From: JAFGLZ01 sp964622545
GTDB taxonomy: Bacteria > Planctomycetota > Phycisphaerae > UBA1845 > JAFGLZ01
NCBI GenBank assembly: GCA_964622545.1
Contig: CAZUQM010000039.1
Span: 3,913-67,912 of the forward strand
Length of the DNA stretch: 64,000 bases
Direction of reading: 5' to 3'
Shown: positions 8,343-17,425 of the stretch, one piece after another
Layout: each line of letters begins with the position of its first letter
Position numbering within the stretch: position 1 is the stretch's first letter
The notes under the pieces: generated by a model
The model's input: only the letters and a program-made list of their open reading frames with translations
What the model was told of the DNA's origin: nothing
Database searches by the model: none
Position numbers and translations under genes: made by a program

Positions 8343-8647
8343 CAAGAGCAATCCAGATGTATCCTTTTTCTCACCAACGCTATATGTCACCGTTTCCCGG
8401 AAGACCCAGCCTACACCGCTGCTTCAAGAATGAATGAATTGAACGAATTTTAGCTGGCCCTTCGGTATCCAACCTTGCGTTGGCTGGGAAAACAACCCAG
8501 AAACAAGGCCAAATCGGTTGACGCGGGACACGACAGCCTTTGGCCGAAATCGCGGACCCCTGGGTCCGCAACCCACCACGGCGGATTTGCGTAAATCCGC
8601 CTTCGACGGAGACCGGCGAGCCGACGCTGGCGGGCAGGAGGACTCAC
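8343..8647. promoter_or_regulatory. Divergent intergenic region ahead of the FAS1 gene, with a leader hairpin
   Basis: This gap carries the upstream part of the regulator promoter and should hold the FAS1 gene promoter; no clear plus-strand -35/-10 pair is seen. A/T-rich sequence with TTCAA...TTGAA arms lies at 8423-8443. A perfect 9-bp stem with a 4-base loop, GGCGGATTT-GCGT-AAATCCGCC, occupies 8580-8601, 46 bp before the FAS1 start, and would fold in its leader RNA. There is no T-run behind it, so it is not an intrinsic terminator. Confidence 0.5.
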
Positions 8648-9568
8648 ATGTTGCGGAATCGAATCAACACGTTATTGGTGGCGACCCTCATCGCCGTAGG
8701 ACTACCGACTGCTCAGGCCTTAGCCGGGAGCTGCGGTAGCAGTTGCACCGCGACGAAGTCGAACACGATCGTCGACACGGCCAAGTCAGCCGGTTCGTTC
8801 AAGACCCTCACGGCCGCGCTGAAGGCGAGCGGGCTGGATGAGACTCTGTCGGGCAAGGGACCGTTCACGGTCTTCGCGCCGACAGACAAGGCCTTCGCCA
8901 GGCTGCCGAAGGGCACGGTCGAGGCCCTGCTGGCCGATCTTCCCAGGCTGCGGGCGATCTTGAAGCATCACGTCGTGCCAGGCCGTCTCTTGGCCTCGGA
9001 GGTGCTCAAGCGAGACGAGATTCCTAGCGTCCTCGGACAGCACCTGAAGATCGACAAGAAGGGCGCGGCGAAGGTCGGCGGCAGCAAAATCGTTGCCACC
9101 GATGTGAAGGCCGACAATGGCGTGATTCACGTGATAGACGCTGTGATCATGCCGGCTCCCGACATCATCGACGTGGCCCGCGGTGCGGGATCGTTCAAGA
9201 CTCTCGACGCCGCCATCAAGGCTGCTGGCCTCGGTGACGCCCTTCGTTCGAAGGGTCCCTACACGGTCTTCGCTCCGACCGACGAGGCCTTTGCGAAGCT
9301 GCCTGAAGGAGCGTTGGCGTCCCTCTTGAAGAATCGTGAGATGCTTCGCTCCGTCCTACTTTACCATGTCGTGCCGGGCAGGGTTCTCGCGGCCGACGCG
9401 GCCAAGTTGGACAAGGCCAAGACGCTCCAGGGAGGCTACCTGACGCTCCGCACCACCAGCCCCACGCGGGTGAACAACGCCACGATCGTCAAGACCGACA
9501 TCATGGCCGCCAACGGGGTGATCCACGTGGTCGACAGCGTGATCCTTCCACCGACGTGCTCGAAGTAG
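8648..9568 (+). CDS. Secreted protein with two fasciclin (FAS1) domains
   Basis: 306 residues. The ATG at 8648 is preceded by GGAGG and begins a Sec signal peptide (MLRNRINTLLVATLIAVGL, cleavage near ALA-G). Two FAS1 domains follow, about 40-170 and 172-303, each with the TVFAPTD and HVVPGR...NGVIHV(I/V)D motifs. FAS1 proteins mediate adhesion or bind small ligands at the cell surface. Bacterial FAS1 genes are often found near photolyase and LitR/CarH-type regulators, as here, so it may belong to a light or oxidative-stress response. Two nearby Cys pairs after the signal peptide (GSCGSSC) could be a disulfide or surface attachment site. Confidence 0.93.
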   Translation: MLRNRINTLLVATLIAVGLPTAQALAGSCGSSCTATKSNTIVDTAKSAGSFKTLTAALKASGLDETLSGKGPFTVFAPTDKAFARLPKGTVEALLADLPRLRAILKHHVVPGRLLASEVLKRDEIPSVLGQHLKIDKKGAAKVGGSKIVATDVKADNGVIHVIDAVIMPAPDIIDVARGAGSFKTLDAAIKAAGLGDALRSKGPYTVFAPTDEAFAKLPEGALASLLKNREMLRSVLLYHVVPGRVLAADAAKLDKAKTLQGGYLTLRTTSPTRVNNATIVKTDIMAANGVIHVVDSVILPPTCSK

Positions 9569-9643
9569 AGCATGTCGGTTGGGCTGGCCTGATGTGGTCG
9601 GCGAGTGAACGATAGAAACGATGATACGACGGAGTCCAGTAAC

Positions 9644-9871
9644 ATGAAATCGATAGACGTTTTCGCGGCAGTACTCGTTGTGGTCGGTGCGTTGAACTGG
9701 GGCCTGGTTGGATTACTGAGGTTTGATCTGGTGGCCACGATCTTCGGAGACATGTCGCTACTGAGTCGCATCGTGTACTCCCTGGTCGGGCTAGCAGGTG
9801 CCTATCAGGCGATTCAGCTCAGGGCCATTCAGCGACGCTGGGGTGTCACCCCCCGACCCGCTGCCGTCTAA
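9644..9871 (+). CDS. DUF378 small membrane protein
   Basis: 75 residues from the ATG at 9644, preceded by GGAG at a spacing of about 8; an upstream in-frame GTG (9605) lacks support. Two transmembrane helices (residues about 6-25 and 40-60) flank the family motif (ALNWGLVGL...DLVATIFG). Function is unknown in the family. It sits between the FAS1 and photolyase genes, all on the same strand, and is likely part of the same stress locus. Confidence 0.88.
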   Translation: MKSIDVFAAVLVVVGALNWGLVGLLRFDLVATIFGDMSLLSRIVYSLVGLAGAYQAIQLRAIQRRWGVTPRPAAV

Positions 9872-9908
9872 CCATGGCTGGTGTGTCCGACGACGCGGTC
9901 TGCCTCGT

Positions 9909-9942
9909 CAGCGACGGTCGCTGAGGGGCGGCCGCGTTTTTT
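9909..9942 (+). terminator. Possible intrinsic terminator after the DUF378 gene
   Basis: CAGCGA-CGG-TCGCTG (9909-9923) is a 6-bp hairpin; a run of six T follows at 9937-9942, separated from the stem by a GC-rich stretch that includes GCGGCCGC. The distance from stem to T-run is long, so the call is tentative. It would separate the FAS1/DUF378 transcript from photolyase. Confidence 0.4.
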
Positions 9943-10019
9943 GTGCGTGCATCGCAACCACGCTGCCTTATGATCGATTGAGCCTCAGACCGATTCGCAT
10001 TACTTCAAAGGCCGAGACC

Positions 10020-11465
10020 ATGGCCCACCCTTCATCGATCGTCTGGTTTCGACATGATCTTCGTATCGACGACCATCCGCCCTTGCATGAAGCATCCACC
10101 CGCCAGGGGCCTGTTGTGCCGGTCTTCGTCTGGTCTCCCGAGGAGGAGGGCACCTGGCCGCCGGGCTCGGCTAGCAAATGGTGGCTCCATCAATCCTTGC
10201 ACGCACTGGCGAAGGATCTTGAAGGCCTCGGGACGACGCTGATCGTCCGCCGTGGGCCCGCTCATGAGGTCCTCGTCTCACTCGCCCAGGAGACCGGCGC
10301 CGACGTGGTCTTGTGGTCGAGGCGTTACGAGCCGTCCGCGGTCTCTCAGGAGCAACGCGTCGCCGACGCCCTGGACGAGATCCCCGTGGCCGCGCGCGGC
10401 TTCAAGTCGAACCTCTTGTTCGAGCCGGACGAGATCAGCACCACGGTCTGGACGCCGTACAAGGTGTTCACCCCGTTCTATCGCCAGTGCATGTCCGCGC
10501 TGGATCTGGGCGACCCGTTGCCGGCCCCGGACCGACTTGAGGGGCTCGACGAGGCCGTCACCGGGGACGACCTGGAGGACCTCGGTCTCGAACCGACGCC
10601 CGATTGGGCCGCGACGATGCGCGAGACGTGGCGACCGGGCGGGTCGGGGGCGCACGAGCGTTTGAGCGACTTCCTCGAGGGCGCGGCCCGCGACTATGGC
10701 GAGCAACGGGACAGGCCGGACGTCGAGGGGACATCGCGGCTGTCGCCACACCTGCATTTCGGCGAAATCAGCCCGCGTCGGGTATGGCATGAGACCGACA
10801 AGCTGAAGCGTCGCCTGCGATCGGACGAGAAGCTCGACTCGATCGAATCGTTCCTGCGGCAGCTCATCTGGCGGGAATTCGCGCACCACATCCTGCATCA
10901 CTTTCCGCACACGTCCGACGAGGCGATGAAGGAGCCGTTTGCGGACTTCCCGTGGCGATCCGACGCCGAGGGCTTGCAGGCGTGGCAGCGCGGCCTGACC
11001 GGCTACCCCATCGTCGACGCCGGCATGCGGGAGCTTTGGGCGACGGGGTGGATGCACAACCGCGTCCGCATGATCGTGGCCTCGTTCTTGACCAAAGACC
11101 TGTTGATCCCCTGGCAGGAAGGGGCGCGGTGGTTCTGGGACACGCTGGTGGATGCGGATCTGGCGAACAACTCACTCGGCTGGCAGTGGGTGGCCGGAAG
11201 CGGGGCCGACGCCGCACCGTACTTCCGCATCTTCAATCCGATCACGCAGGGCAAGAAGTTCGACCCCGACGGCGTCTACATCCGGAGATGGGTTCCGGAG
11301 CTGTCGAAGCTACCCAATCCGCAGGTGCACGAACCGTGGAAGGCCTCGGCCGAGGCGCTGACCGACGCCAGGATCCGACTGGGAGAGAGCTATCCGCTGC
11401 CCATCGTGGATCACGCCGAGGCGAGACAGCGGGCCCTGTCGGCCTTCGACCAGATGCGATCATGA
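10020..11465 (+). CDS. phr: Deoxyribodipyrimidine photolyase (class I CPD type)
   Basis: 481 residues. It repairs UV-induced cyclobutane pyrimidine dimers using blue light and reduced FAD. The N-terminal antenna domain begins IVWFRHDLRIDDHPPL (residues 6-21). The C-terminal FAD-binding domain shows GTSRLSPHLHFGEISPR, QLIWREFAHHI, RGLTGYPIVDAGMREL, GWMHNRVRM and GWQWVAGSGADAAPYFRIFNP, including the conserved Trp and FAD-contacting residues. Length is normal for the family. The ATG at 10020 has AAGG about 9 nt upstream; the frame is open further upstream but without family sequence. It lies 46 bp before the SDR gene, so the two are probably co-transcribed. Confidence 0.95.
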   Translation: MAHPSSIVWFRHDLRIDDHPPLHEASTRQGPVVPVFVWSPEEEGTWPPGSASKWWLHQSLHALAKDLEGLGTTLIVRRGPAHEVLVSLAQETGADVVLWSRRYEPSAVSQEQRVADALDEIPVAARGFKSNLLFEPDEISTTVWTPYKVFTPFYRQCMSALDLGDPLPAPDRLEGLDEAVTGDDLEDLGLEPTPDWAATMRETWRPGGSGAHERLSDFLEGAARDYGEQRDRPDVEGTSRLSPHLHFGEISPRRVWHETDKLKRRLRSDEKLDSIESFLRQLIWREFAHHILHHFPHTSDEAMKEPFADFPWRSDAEGLQAWQRGLTGYPIVDAGMRELWATGWMHNRVRMIVASFLTKDLLIPWQEGARWFWDTLVDADLANNSLGWQWVAGSGADAAPYFRIFNPITQGKKFDPDGVYIRRWVPELSKLPNPQVHEPWKASAEALTDARIRLGESYPLPIVDHAEARQRALSAFDQMRS

Positions 11466-11510
11466 GACGCCGAGGACGATGTCGTCAGAGCCTGGCGACC
11501 GGGAGGCATC

Positions 11511-13016
11511 ATGAGCGAGAGTCCCAACGAAGGTAGATCCGCCGGACTGGTCCTGCTGACGGGAGCCACGGGCTACGTCGGCGGTCGGCTTCTGCGGCTC
11601 TTGCAGGACCAGGGCCGATCGGTTCGCTGCATGGCTCGAACGCCAGACTACCTCCGCCCGCGGGTAGCCGGCGGTGCGGAGGTCGTGGCCGGTGACGCGC
11701 TGGATGCCGACTCGCTGCCGGCCGTCATGCAAGGCGTGACCACGGCCTACTACATGATCCACTCGATGGGACAGGGCAGCGGCTTCGCCGAGCGTGACCG
11801 TCTCGCGGCGGAGAACTTCGCCCAGGCGGCCAGCGAGGCCGGCGTACGACGGATCATCTACCTCGGGGGCCTCGGACGTACCGACGATGACCTGTCCGCG
11901 CACCTGCGAAGCCGACAGGAGGTGGGCGCGGTGCTGCGGGGCGGCTCGGCGGAGGTCGTCGAGTTCCGCGCCTCGATCGTCCTGGGCTCGGGCAGCCTGT
12001 CGTTCGAGATGATCCGCTCGCTCGTGGAGAAGCTGCCGATCATGATCACGCCGCGTTGGGTGACGGTGCCGGCCCAACCGATCGCCATCGATGACCTGTT
12101 GGGGTACCTGCTGGCCGCGCTGGATCTGCCCGAGGGCGACCATCGGATCTTCGAGATCGGCGGGGCTGACGTCTGCTCTTACGGCGACCTGATGCGGGAG
12201 GTCGCGCGTCAGCGGGGGCTGCGACGTCGCATGATCCGCGTGCCGGTGCTCACGCCGTGGCTGAGCAGCCTTTGGCTCGGCCTGGTGACCCCGCTGTACG
12301 CTCGCGTGGGGCGGAAGCTCATCGACAGCATCCGGCACGCGACGACCGTGCAGGACACCTCGGCACTCGAGACGTTCGCGATCCGCCCGATGGGCGTGGA
12401 AGAGGCCATCGCCCGCGCGCTGCGCAACGAGGACCGCGAGTTCGCCGAGACGCACTGGTACGACGCGATGTCGTCCTCGGGCGTTCGCACGAAGCTGGGG
12501 GGCACGCGCCTGGGCACGCGAGTCGCCGATGTCCGCGTCGTGGAAGTCGGTGTGGGCCCCGAGGAGGCGTTCGCCCCGATCGAGCGGATCGGGGGACAGA
12601 CGGGATGGTACTACGGGACGTGGCTCTGGCAGCTACGTGGTATGATCGACCTGATGGTGGGCGGCGTGGGGATGCGGCGGGGTCGGCCTGTGTGGGAACA
12701 GCTTCGTCCTGGCGACGCGCTGGATTTCTGGCGGGTCGAGCAGATCGAGCCGAACCGACGACTCCGGCTGCGGGCCGAGATGCTGGTGCCCGGCCGTGCG
12801 TGGCTGGAGTTCGAGGTGGCCGCACGGAACGATGGGTCTGAGATCCGCCAGACGGCTCTCTTCGATCCGCACGGTTTGGCCGGTCGGGTCTACTGGTATG
12901 CGCTGTATCCGCTGCATCAGCTCGTCTTTTCGGGGATGCTGAGAGGCATCGCCCGGGCGGCCGAACCGGATCGTCCAGACCGACCGAGGGTCACTCGGGG
13001 CACAGGACCGCGCTGA
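11511..13016 (+). CDS. NAD(P)-binding SDR-type protein with C-terminal DUF2867 domain
   Basis: 501 residues. The N-terminal half is an atypical short-chain dehydrogenase/NmrA-like Rossmann domain (LTGATGYVGGRLL at 16-28; YYMIHSM, RIIYLGGLG). The C-terminal third (about 340-490) matches DUF2867 (GGQTGWYYGTWLWQLRGMIDLMVGGVGMRRGR). This fusion is often found with photolyase genes; its substrate is not known. GGGAGG precedes the ATG at 11511 at good spacing. The last residues (DRPRVTRGTGPR) are basic and probably unstructured. Confidence 0.9.
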   Translation: MSESPNEGRSAGLVLLTGATGYVGGRLLRLLQDQGRSVRCMARTPDYLRPRVAGGAEVVAGDALDADSLPAVMQGVTTAYYMIHSMGQGSGFAERDRLAAENFAQAASEAGVRRIIYLGGLGRTDDDLSAHLRSRQEVGAVLRGGSAEVVEFRASIVLGSGSLSFEMIRSLVEKLPIMITPRWVTVPAQPIAIDDLLGYLLAALDLPEGDHRIFEIGGADVCSYGDLMREVARQRGLRRRMIRVPVLTPWLSSLWLGLVTPLYARVGRKLIDSIRHATTVQDTSALETFAIRPMGVEEAIARALRNEDREFAETHWYDAMSSSGVRTKLGGTRLGTRVADVRVVEVGVGPEEAFAPIERIGGQTGWYYGTWLWQLRGMIDLMVGGVGMRRGRPVWEQLRPGDALDFWRVEQIEPNRRLRLRAEMLVPGRAWLEFEVAARNDGSEIRQTALFDPHGLAGRVYWYALYPLHQLVFSGMLRGIARAAEPDRPDRPRVTRGTGPR

Positions 13017-13089
13017 GGACCCGGCTTCGCCAAGGCTGCGCCGCGGGAGCCAGGGGCACGCGTACGCCTGGGGATGTCCAGACGCGGTC

Positions 13090-16000
13090 TCAGCCTGCGT
13101 CGGGCTCGAGGACGGGCCTGAGCGCGGCGACGATCTCACGAGGTCGGTACGGTTTCTGGATGAACCCGGCCACGCCGCGTCCTGCGAACTTGCCGACAAT
13201 ATCCTCCTCCTGATAGCCGCTCGAGATGAAGACGGGCACATCGGCGCTGAGGGTCCGCAGGCCGCGATAGGCCTCCTCGCCGTTCATGGTCGGCATGTTC
13301 ATATCGAGCAGGATGGCGACCACCTCCTCCTTGTGATCACGATACATCTCGACGCCCCTGGCGCCGTCTTCGGCGGCGAGCACATCAAAGCCCATCTGCT
13401 CGAGCATGCGTCCGAGCACGCGGCGCACGGACGGCTCGTCGTCGATGAGGAGGATGCAGCCGTTGCCGCGCCAGTCACTCGTGACTTCGGCGTCCATGGT
13501 CGTGTCCTCCGGTTCCGGCTCCTGTTCACACGACGGCAGCAGGATCTTCACCGTCGTGCCTTTCCCGGGCTCGGAGTAGACCTTGATGGCTCCGCGATGG
13601 CCTCGAACGATGCCGAGCACGGCGGCCATGCCCAATCCGCGGCCGGTGAACTTGGTGCTGAAGAAGGGATCGAAGATGCGCGCCCGTGTGTCGGCGTCCA
13701 TGCCACAGCCGGTGTCGGAGACCTCGACGAAGGCATAGTCTCCCTCCGGGAGGTCGTCGGGCAGGTAGGTCGCGCTGAGATAGTCGCTCGTAACGTCGAT
13801 GCGGCCGGTCCGAATCGTGATGGCGCCCAGTTCGTCCCCGATGGCCTCGGCGGCGTTGGTGACAAGATTGGTCATGAGCTGATGGAGCTGTCCGGCGTCG
13901 GCGCGGATGACGGGCAGGTCGTTCTGGAGGCGCAGCGCGAGTCGGACCCGTTTGGGCCTGGCGGATTCGAGGAGGCTTCGCATGCCCTCGATGAGCTCGG
14001 AGAGGTCAAGCTGCTCGACCATGAAGGTGCCTCGTCCCGAGTAGGCGAGCATCTGATTGGTCAGCTCGGCGGCGCGCAAGGCGGACGTCTCGATCAGGCC
14101 GACGGCCTCGCGGTAGGGCGACTCGGGCGGCATGTCCATGAGCACGAGGCTGGCGTTACCCAGGATGCCCGTGAGGAGGTTGTTGAAGTCGTGGGCGACA
14201 CCGCCGGCGAGCAGGCCCAGGCTCTCGAGTTTCTGCGATTCACGGAGCCGCGTCTCCATGCGGCGCCGCTCCTCCTCGGCCTGCTTGTGGGCGGTGACGT
14301 CTTCGACGATCTCAATAAAGCCCTGGGGCTGACCGACATCGTCGATGACGGGGTAGGACCGCACGCGGATGGCGAACGGCTCTCCGTCCGGGCGGGTGCT
14401 CTGGGCCTCTCTGTCGAAAGGCTCGCCCGTAGCCATGGCCCGGCGGCCTCCGCAATCGGGGCAGGGCTCGGAACGGCCTTTGTAGGCCTCGTAGCACTTG
14501 CGGCCGACGACGTCGGAACGGGACCGGCCGAACATCCGGTCATGGGCCGGATTGGTCATGACAATGTTGTAGTCGCGGTCCATGAGGATGATGGTCAGGT
14601 CGACGTTCTCGACGAGGGATCGATAGCGCTGCTCGCTGGTGCGCAGGGCCTGCTCGGCGCGCTTGCGCTCGGAGACGTCACGGTAGGTGCCGGCGACCCG
14701 GACGACGTTGCCGCGTTCGTCCCACTCGTAGGCCCGACCTCGGACCTGGAGCCATTTCCAGTGGTCCTGGGCGGTACGGACACGGTACTCGACCTCAAAG
14801 GAGGTCGCTTTCCCCTGGATGTACTCCTGCCAGCGCGACGCGATCTCGCCCAGGTCATCGGGATGGACCCTCTCTTGCCAGGCCTCGAGGCCGGTACCGA
14901 GCTCGTCGGGGTTGAGGTTGAGGATCTCGGCCAACCGGTCGTCGTAGGACATCTCCTGGTTCTGGAGATCCATCTCCCACATGCCGAGCTGGGCGCCTTG
15001 GACGGCAAGCTCCATGCGCTGCTCGATCCGGCGCGTGGCCTGCTCGATGCGTCTGCGCTCGGTGATGTTTCGACAGATCTTCCCGACGTGGGTGATGGTG
15101 CCTTGCTCGTCACGCACGGGATAGGTCAGATCGGAGAACCAGAGCGTCTCGCCCCGCCAACGGAGTCGGTTCTCGACGGTCATGCTCTTGCCCGTCGCGG
15201 CAACGCGTTTGATCTGGTCGACGATCGACATGGCCTGGTCGCCGAGGACGTCGACGGGCGTCTTGCCGATGAGGTCCTCGGCACGGACGCCGTAGCGCTT
15301 CGGGCCGTTGTAGTAGACGTAGCGTCCGTCGGTGTCGTGCAGGACGACGAGGTCCTCGGCGCTGTCGACGATCATGCGGAGGCGCTCCTCGCTCTGTCGG
15401 AGTTCGACCTCGGCCTGAGCACGTCGTGTGACGTCGAGGACCGTGGCCTGGACAGCGGGTAGGCCTTCGTACTCGATAGCGCTGGCGTGGGCCTCGAGGT
15501 GCCGTATCGAACCGTCTCTGTGGAAGGCTCGGAAGGTGTACAGGCCTGGGGGCTCCCGGCCCTGGCGCACGGCCAGATAGGTTTCCCAGAGCGTGTCCCG
15601 GTCGTCGGGATGCACGAGGTCCCAGATCTGCTCGGCGGACATGGCCAGGAGCTCATCGCGGACGTAGCCGGAAAACTCGGCCATCCGATCGTTGACGAAG
15701 ACGACCTCATCGGCTTGCAAGATGACGAGGCCCTGCAAGGAGTGCTCGACGAGGTTGCGGTAGGCCTCCTCGGCCCTTCGGCGTCGTGTGACGTCTCGGC
15801 TGATGCCGACGAGGCCGAGGGGGTGGCCGTCATCGCCGTAAAGGGTGACCTGGGTCGTGGAGACCCACCGGGTCCGTCCGTCGAGGAACTCGTCGCGCTC
15901 GAGGAAGTCGACCAGGGGCTGTCCGGTTTCGAGGATGCGGCGTTCTTGCTCGGCGGCCCGTTTGGCGTGCGACTCGGTGAAGAAGTCGGCATCGCTCTTG

Positions 16001-16935
16001 CCGACGGCGTCCTGGGGGCTGTCGAGGCCGAGGTCGGCCGCCAGGGCGCGGTTGATCCGCATGAAGCGCAGCGAGGTGTCCTTGAAGTAGATGCTGTCGG
16101 GCATGTTGTCCATGAGCGCGCTGAGCTCGGCCTCGCTGGTGCGTAGCTTCTCGATGGCCGCCTTGCGGTCGCTGAGGTCGCGGATGTCGATCACGACAAA
16201 CAGCCGACCGGCAACGGTGACGGGCCTGGAGCTGACCTCGACGGGGAAGACATCGCCGGATCGGCGACGAGCGCGAGACTCAACGAGCGTCCCGCCCGTG
16301 GTTTGGTCGGGATCGGCAATGCGAGACCAGGCGGTCGCCATCCCGTCGGGGGCAAACTCGCCGATGTTTCGATCGAGCAGCTCGTGGCGAGCGTGGCCAA
16401 GCATGCGACAGGCCGAGGCGTTGCAGTCGTGGATGCGGCCGTTGGGCCTGGTGAGGAGGACCGCGTCGGGGGACATGTCGAAGAACGTGCGGAAGGTATC
16501 GCGTTGGGCACGAAGTGTCTCGGTCGCCTCGACCTCGGAGCTCACGTCGCGGACGCGTTGGACGACATGGGTGAGCTCACCGCCGTTGTTCGAGACGGGG
16601 ACGGCACGGACCTCGAGCCAGCGTCGGGCGCCGTGGCGTACGTCCTGTTGCCATCGCTCTGTCTGCGGCTCACCGGATTGCAGGGCTTGCAGCGATGGGC
16701 ATCCCTGACAGATCGTCTCGGAGCCACGAAGGGTCTTGTAGCAAGGGTGTCCGATGAGCGGCCCGTCGACGCCGAAGACCTGCCGGACCGCGGCGTTCAC
16801 CTCGACGATGCGTAGGCCGCGGTCGACGACGACCACGGCATCGGGCAGGGCGTCCAGCATGGCCGCCGGGCTAGGACCGCGGTGCTCCGGTGCGTCTGAC
16901 GCGTTGCTGTTCCCCCCGGGCTGCTGATCACACAT
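13090..16935 (-). CDS. Hybrid sensor histidine kinase with about seven PAS domains and a C-terminal receiver
   Basis: 1281 residues with no transmembrane segment, so cytoplasmic. PAS domains occupy roughly 25-135, 145-260, 270-390, 392-510, 515-630, 635-765 and 770-890. The first and last each contain a Cys cluster (CYKTLRGSETICQGC; CYEAYKGRSEPCPDC) that could bind a metal, haem or iron-sulfur group. The HisKA His is near 916 (GGVAHDFNN), followed by an HATPase (DTGCGMD, GRGLGMAAVLGIVRG) and a receiver domain from about 1160 with phospho-acceptor Asp near 1212 (LLDMNMP) and Lys near 1262. GTG at 16938 and ATG at 16935 both follow GGGGGA; ATG is preferred. No partner regulator is adjacent, so output probably goes by phosphorelay to a distant protein. 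Confidence 0.93.
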   Translation of the reverse strand: MCDQQPGGNSNASDAPEHRGPSPAAMLDALPDAVVVVDRGLRIVEVNAAVRQVFGVDGPLIGHPCYKTLRGSETICQGCPSLQALQSGEPQTERWQQDVRHGARRWLEVRAVPVSNNGGELTHVVQRVRDVSSEVEATETLRAQRDTFRTFFDMSPDAVLLTRPNGRIHDCNASACRMLGHARHELLDRNIGEFAPDGMATAWSRIADPDQTTGGTLVESRARRRSGDVFPVEVSSRPVTVAGRLFVVIDIRDLSDRKAAIEKLRTSEAELSALMDNMPDSIYFKDTSLRFMRINRALAADLGLDSPQDAVGKSDADFFTESHAKRAAEQERRILETGQPLVDFLERDEFLDGRTRWVSTTQVTLYGDDGHPLGLVGISRDVTRRRRAEEAYRNLVEHSLQGLVILQADEVVFVNDRMAEFSGYVRDELLAMSAEQIWDLVHPDDRDTLWETYLAVRQGREPPGLYTFRAFHRDGSIRHLEAHASAIEYEGLPAVQATVLDVTRRAQAEVELRQSEERLRMIVDSAEDLVVLHDTDGRYVYYNGPKRYGVRAEDLIGKTPVDVLGDQAMSIVDQIKRVAATGKSMTVENRLRWRGETLWFSDLTYPVRDEQGTITHVGKICRNITERRRIEQATRRIEQRMELAVQGAQLGMWEMDLQNQEMSYDDRLAEILNLNPDELGTGLEAWQERVHPDDLGEIASRWQEYIQGKATSFEVEYRVRTAQDHWKWLQVRGRAYEWDERGNVVRVAGTYRDVSERKRAEQALRTSEQRYRSLVENVDLTIILMDRDYNIVMTNPAHDRMFGRSRSDVVGRKCYEAYKGRSEPCPDCGGRRAMATGEPFDREAQSTRPDGEPFAIRVRSYPVIDDVGQPQGFIEIVEDVTAHKQAEEERRRMETRLRESQKLESLGLLAGGVAHDFNNLLTGILGNASLVLMDMPPESPYREAVGLIETSALRAAELTNQMLAYSGRGTFMVEQLDLSELIEGMRSLLESARPKRVRLALRLQNDLPVIRADAGQLHQLMTNLVTNAAEAIGDELGAITIRTGRIDVTSDYLSATYLPDDLPEGDYAFVEVSDTGCGMDADTRARIFDPFFSTKFTGRGLGMAAVLGIVRGHRGAIKVYSEPGKGTTVKILLPSCEQEPEPEDTTMDAEVTSDWRGNGCILLIDDEPSVRRVLGRMLEQMGFDVLAAEDGARGVEMYRDHKEEVVAILLDMNMPTMNGEEAYRGLRTLSADVPVFISSGYQEEDIVGKFAGRGVAGFIQKPYRPREIVAALRPVLEPDAG

Positions 16936-17425
16936 CACGTCGTCCCCCGAAGCGGCGAGCGCCGGAGAAGAACCTATCGATGTTAGCCCGGTATTCCGAT
17001 GGCTCGCCTGATCCGGATCGCTCTGTCCGGGCGATCTAGGACAGACTGGAAGGCGTTTCCCCTCGTTGGACAGACTGCTCTATTCGTTGGGGTTCATTAT
17101 AGCCCATCCTTGCCGGTTCGCCTGGGACGTAGGGCTTAGGGTCTTTGCCTTAGACAGTATCCGTAGTCCTACCCATCCAAGACGCGCCCTGGGCCCAGGG
17201 ACGGGCTCGAAGTGACATGCTGGAGCCAGAAGCTAACGCTTCGGCCTAGCTCGGCAGGCCTGGAAAGTATAAGACCTTCAAGGCTGGCCGAGAAGCCTGG
17301 AAGGTTCAGTCCCGCCGGAGGCTTGGTCCGCGGGAGTCCTTCTGAGAGGCAAACGCTCTTTGGGTCCGCGCTGCTTGGCTGCTTGGCAAAGTGGGGGGCG
17401 AGCGTGGCCGTCTTCGCCAGAGTAT
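16936..17425. other. Intergenic region upstream of the hybrid kinase
   Basis: 490 bp between two minus-strand genes. A perfect TATAAT occurs on the minus strand at 17096-17101, about 160 bp before the kinase start, but no good -35 accompanies it; it is a possible promoter. The stretch 17200-17400 has internally similar GGCCTGGAA and GCCTGGAAGG motifs but no clear repeat unit, and no gene or RNA that I recognise. Confidence 0.4.

Noticed and set aside
13333..15462. 709-residue plus-strand open frame opposite the hybrid kinase
   Set aside because: The opposite strand encodes clear PAS, HisKA and receiver motifs; this frame has no recognisable domain.
17200..17400. GGCCTGGAA-like similar motifs upstream of the pseudopilin end
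   Set aside because: The similarity is short and irregular, with no definable unit.
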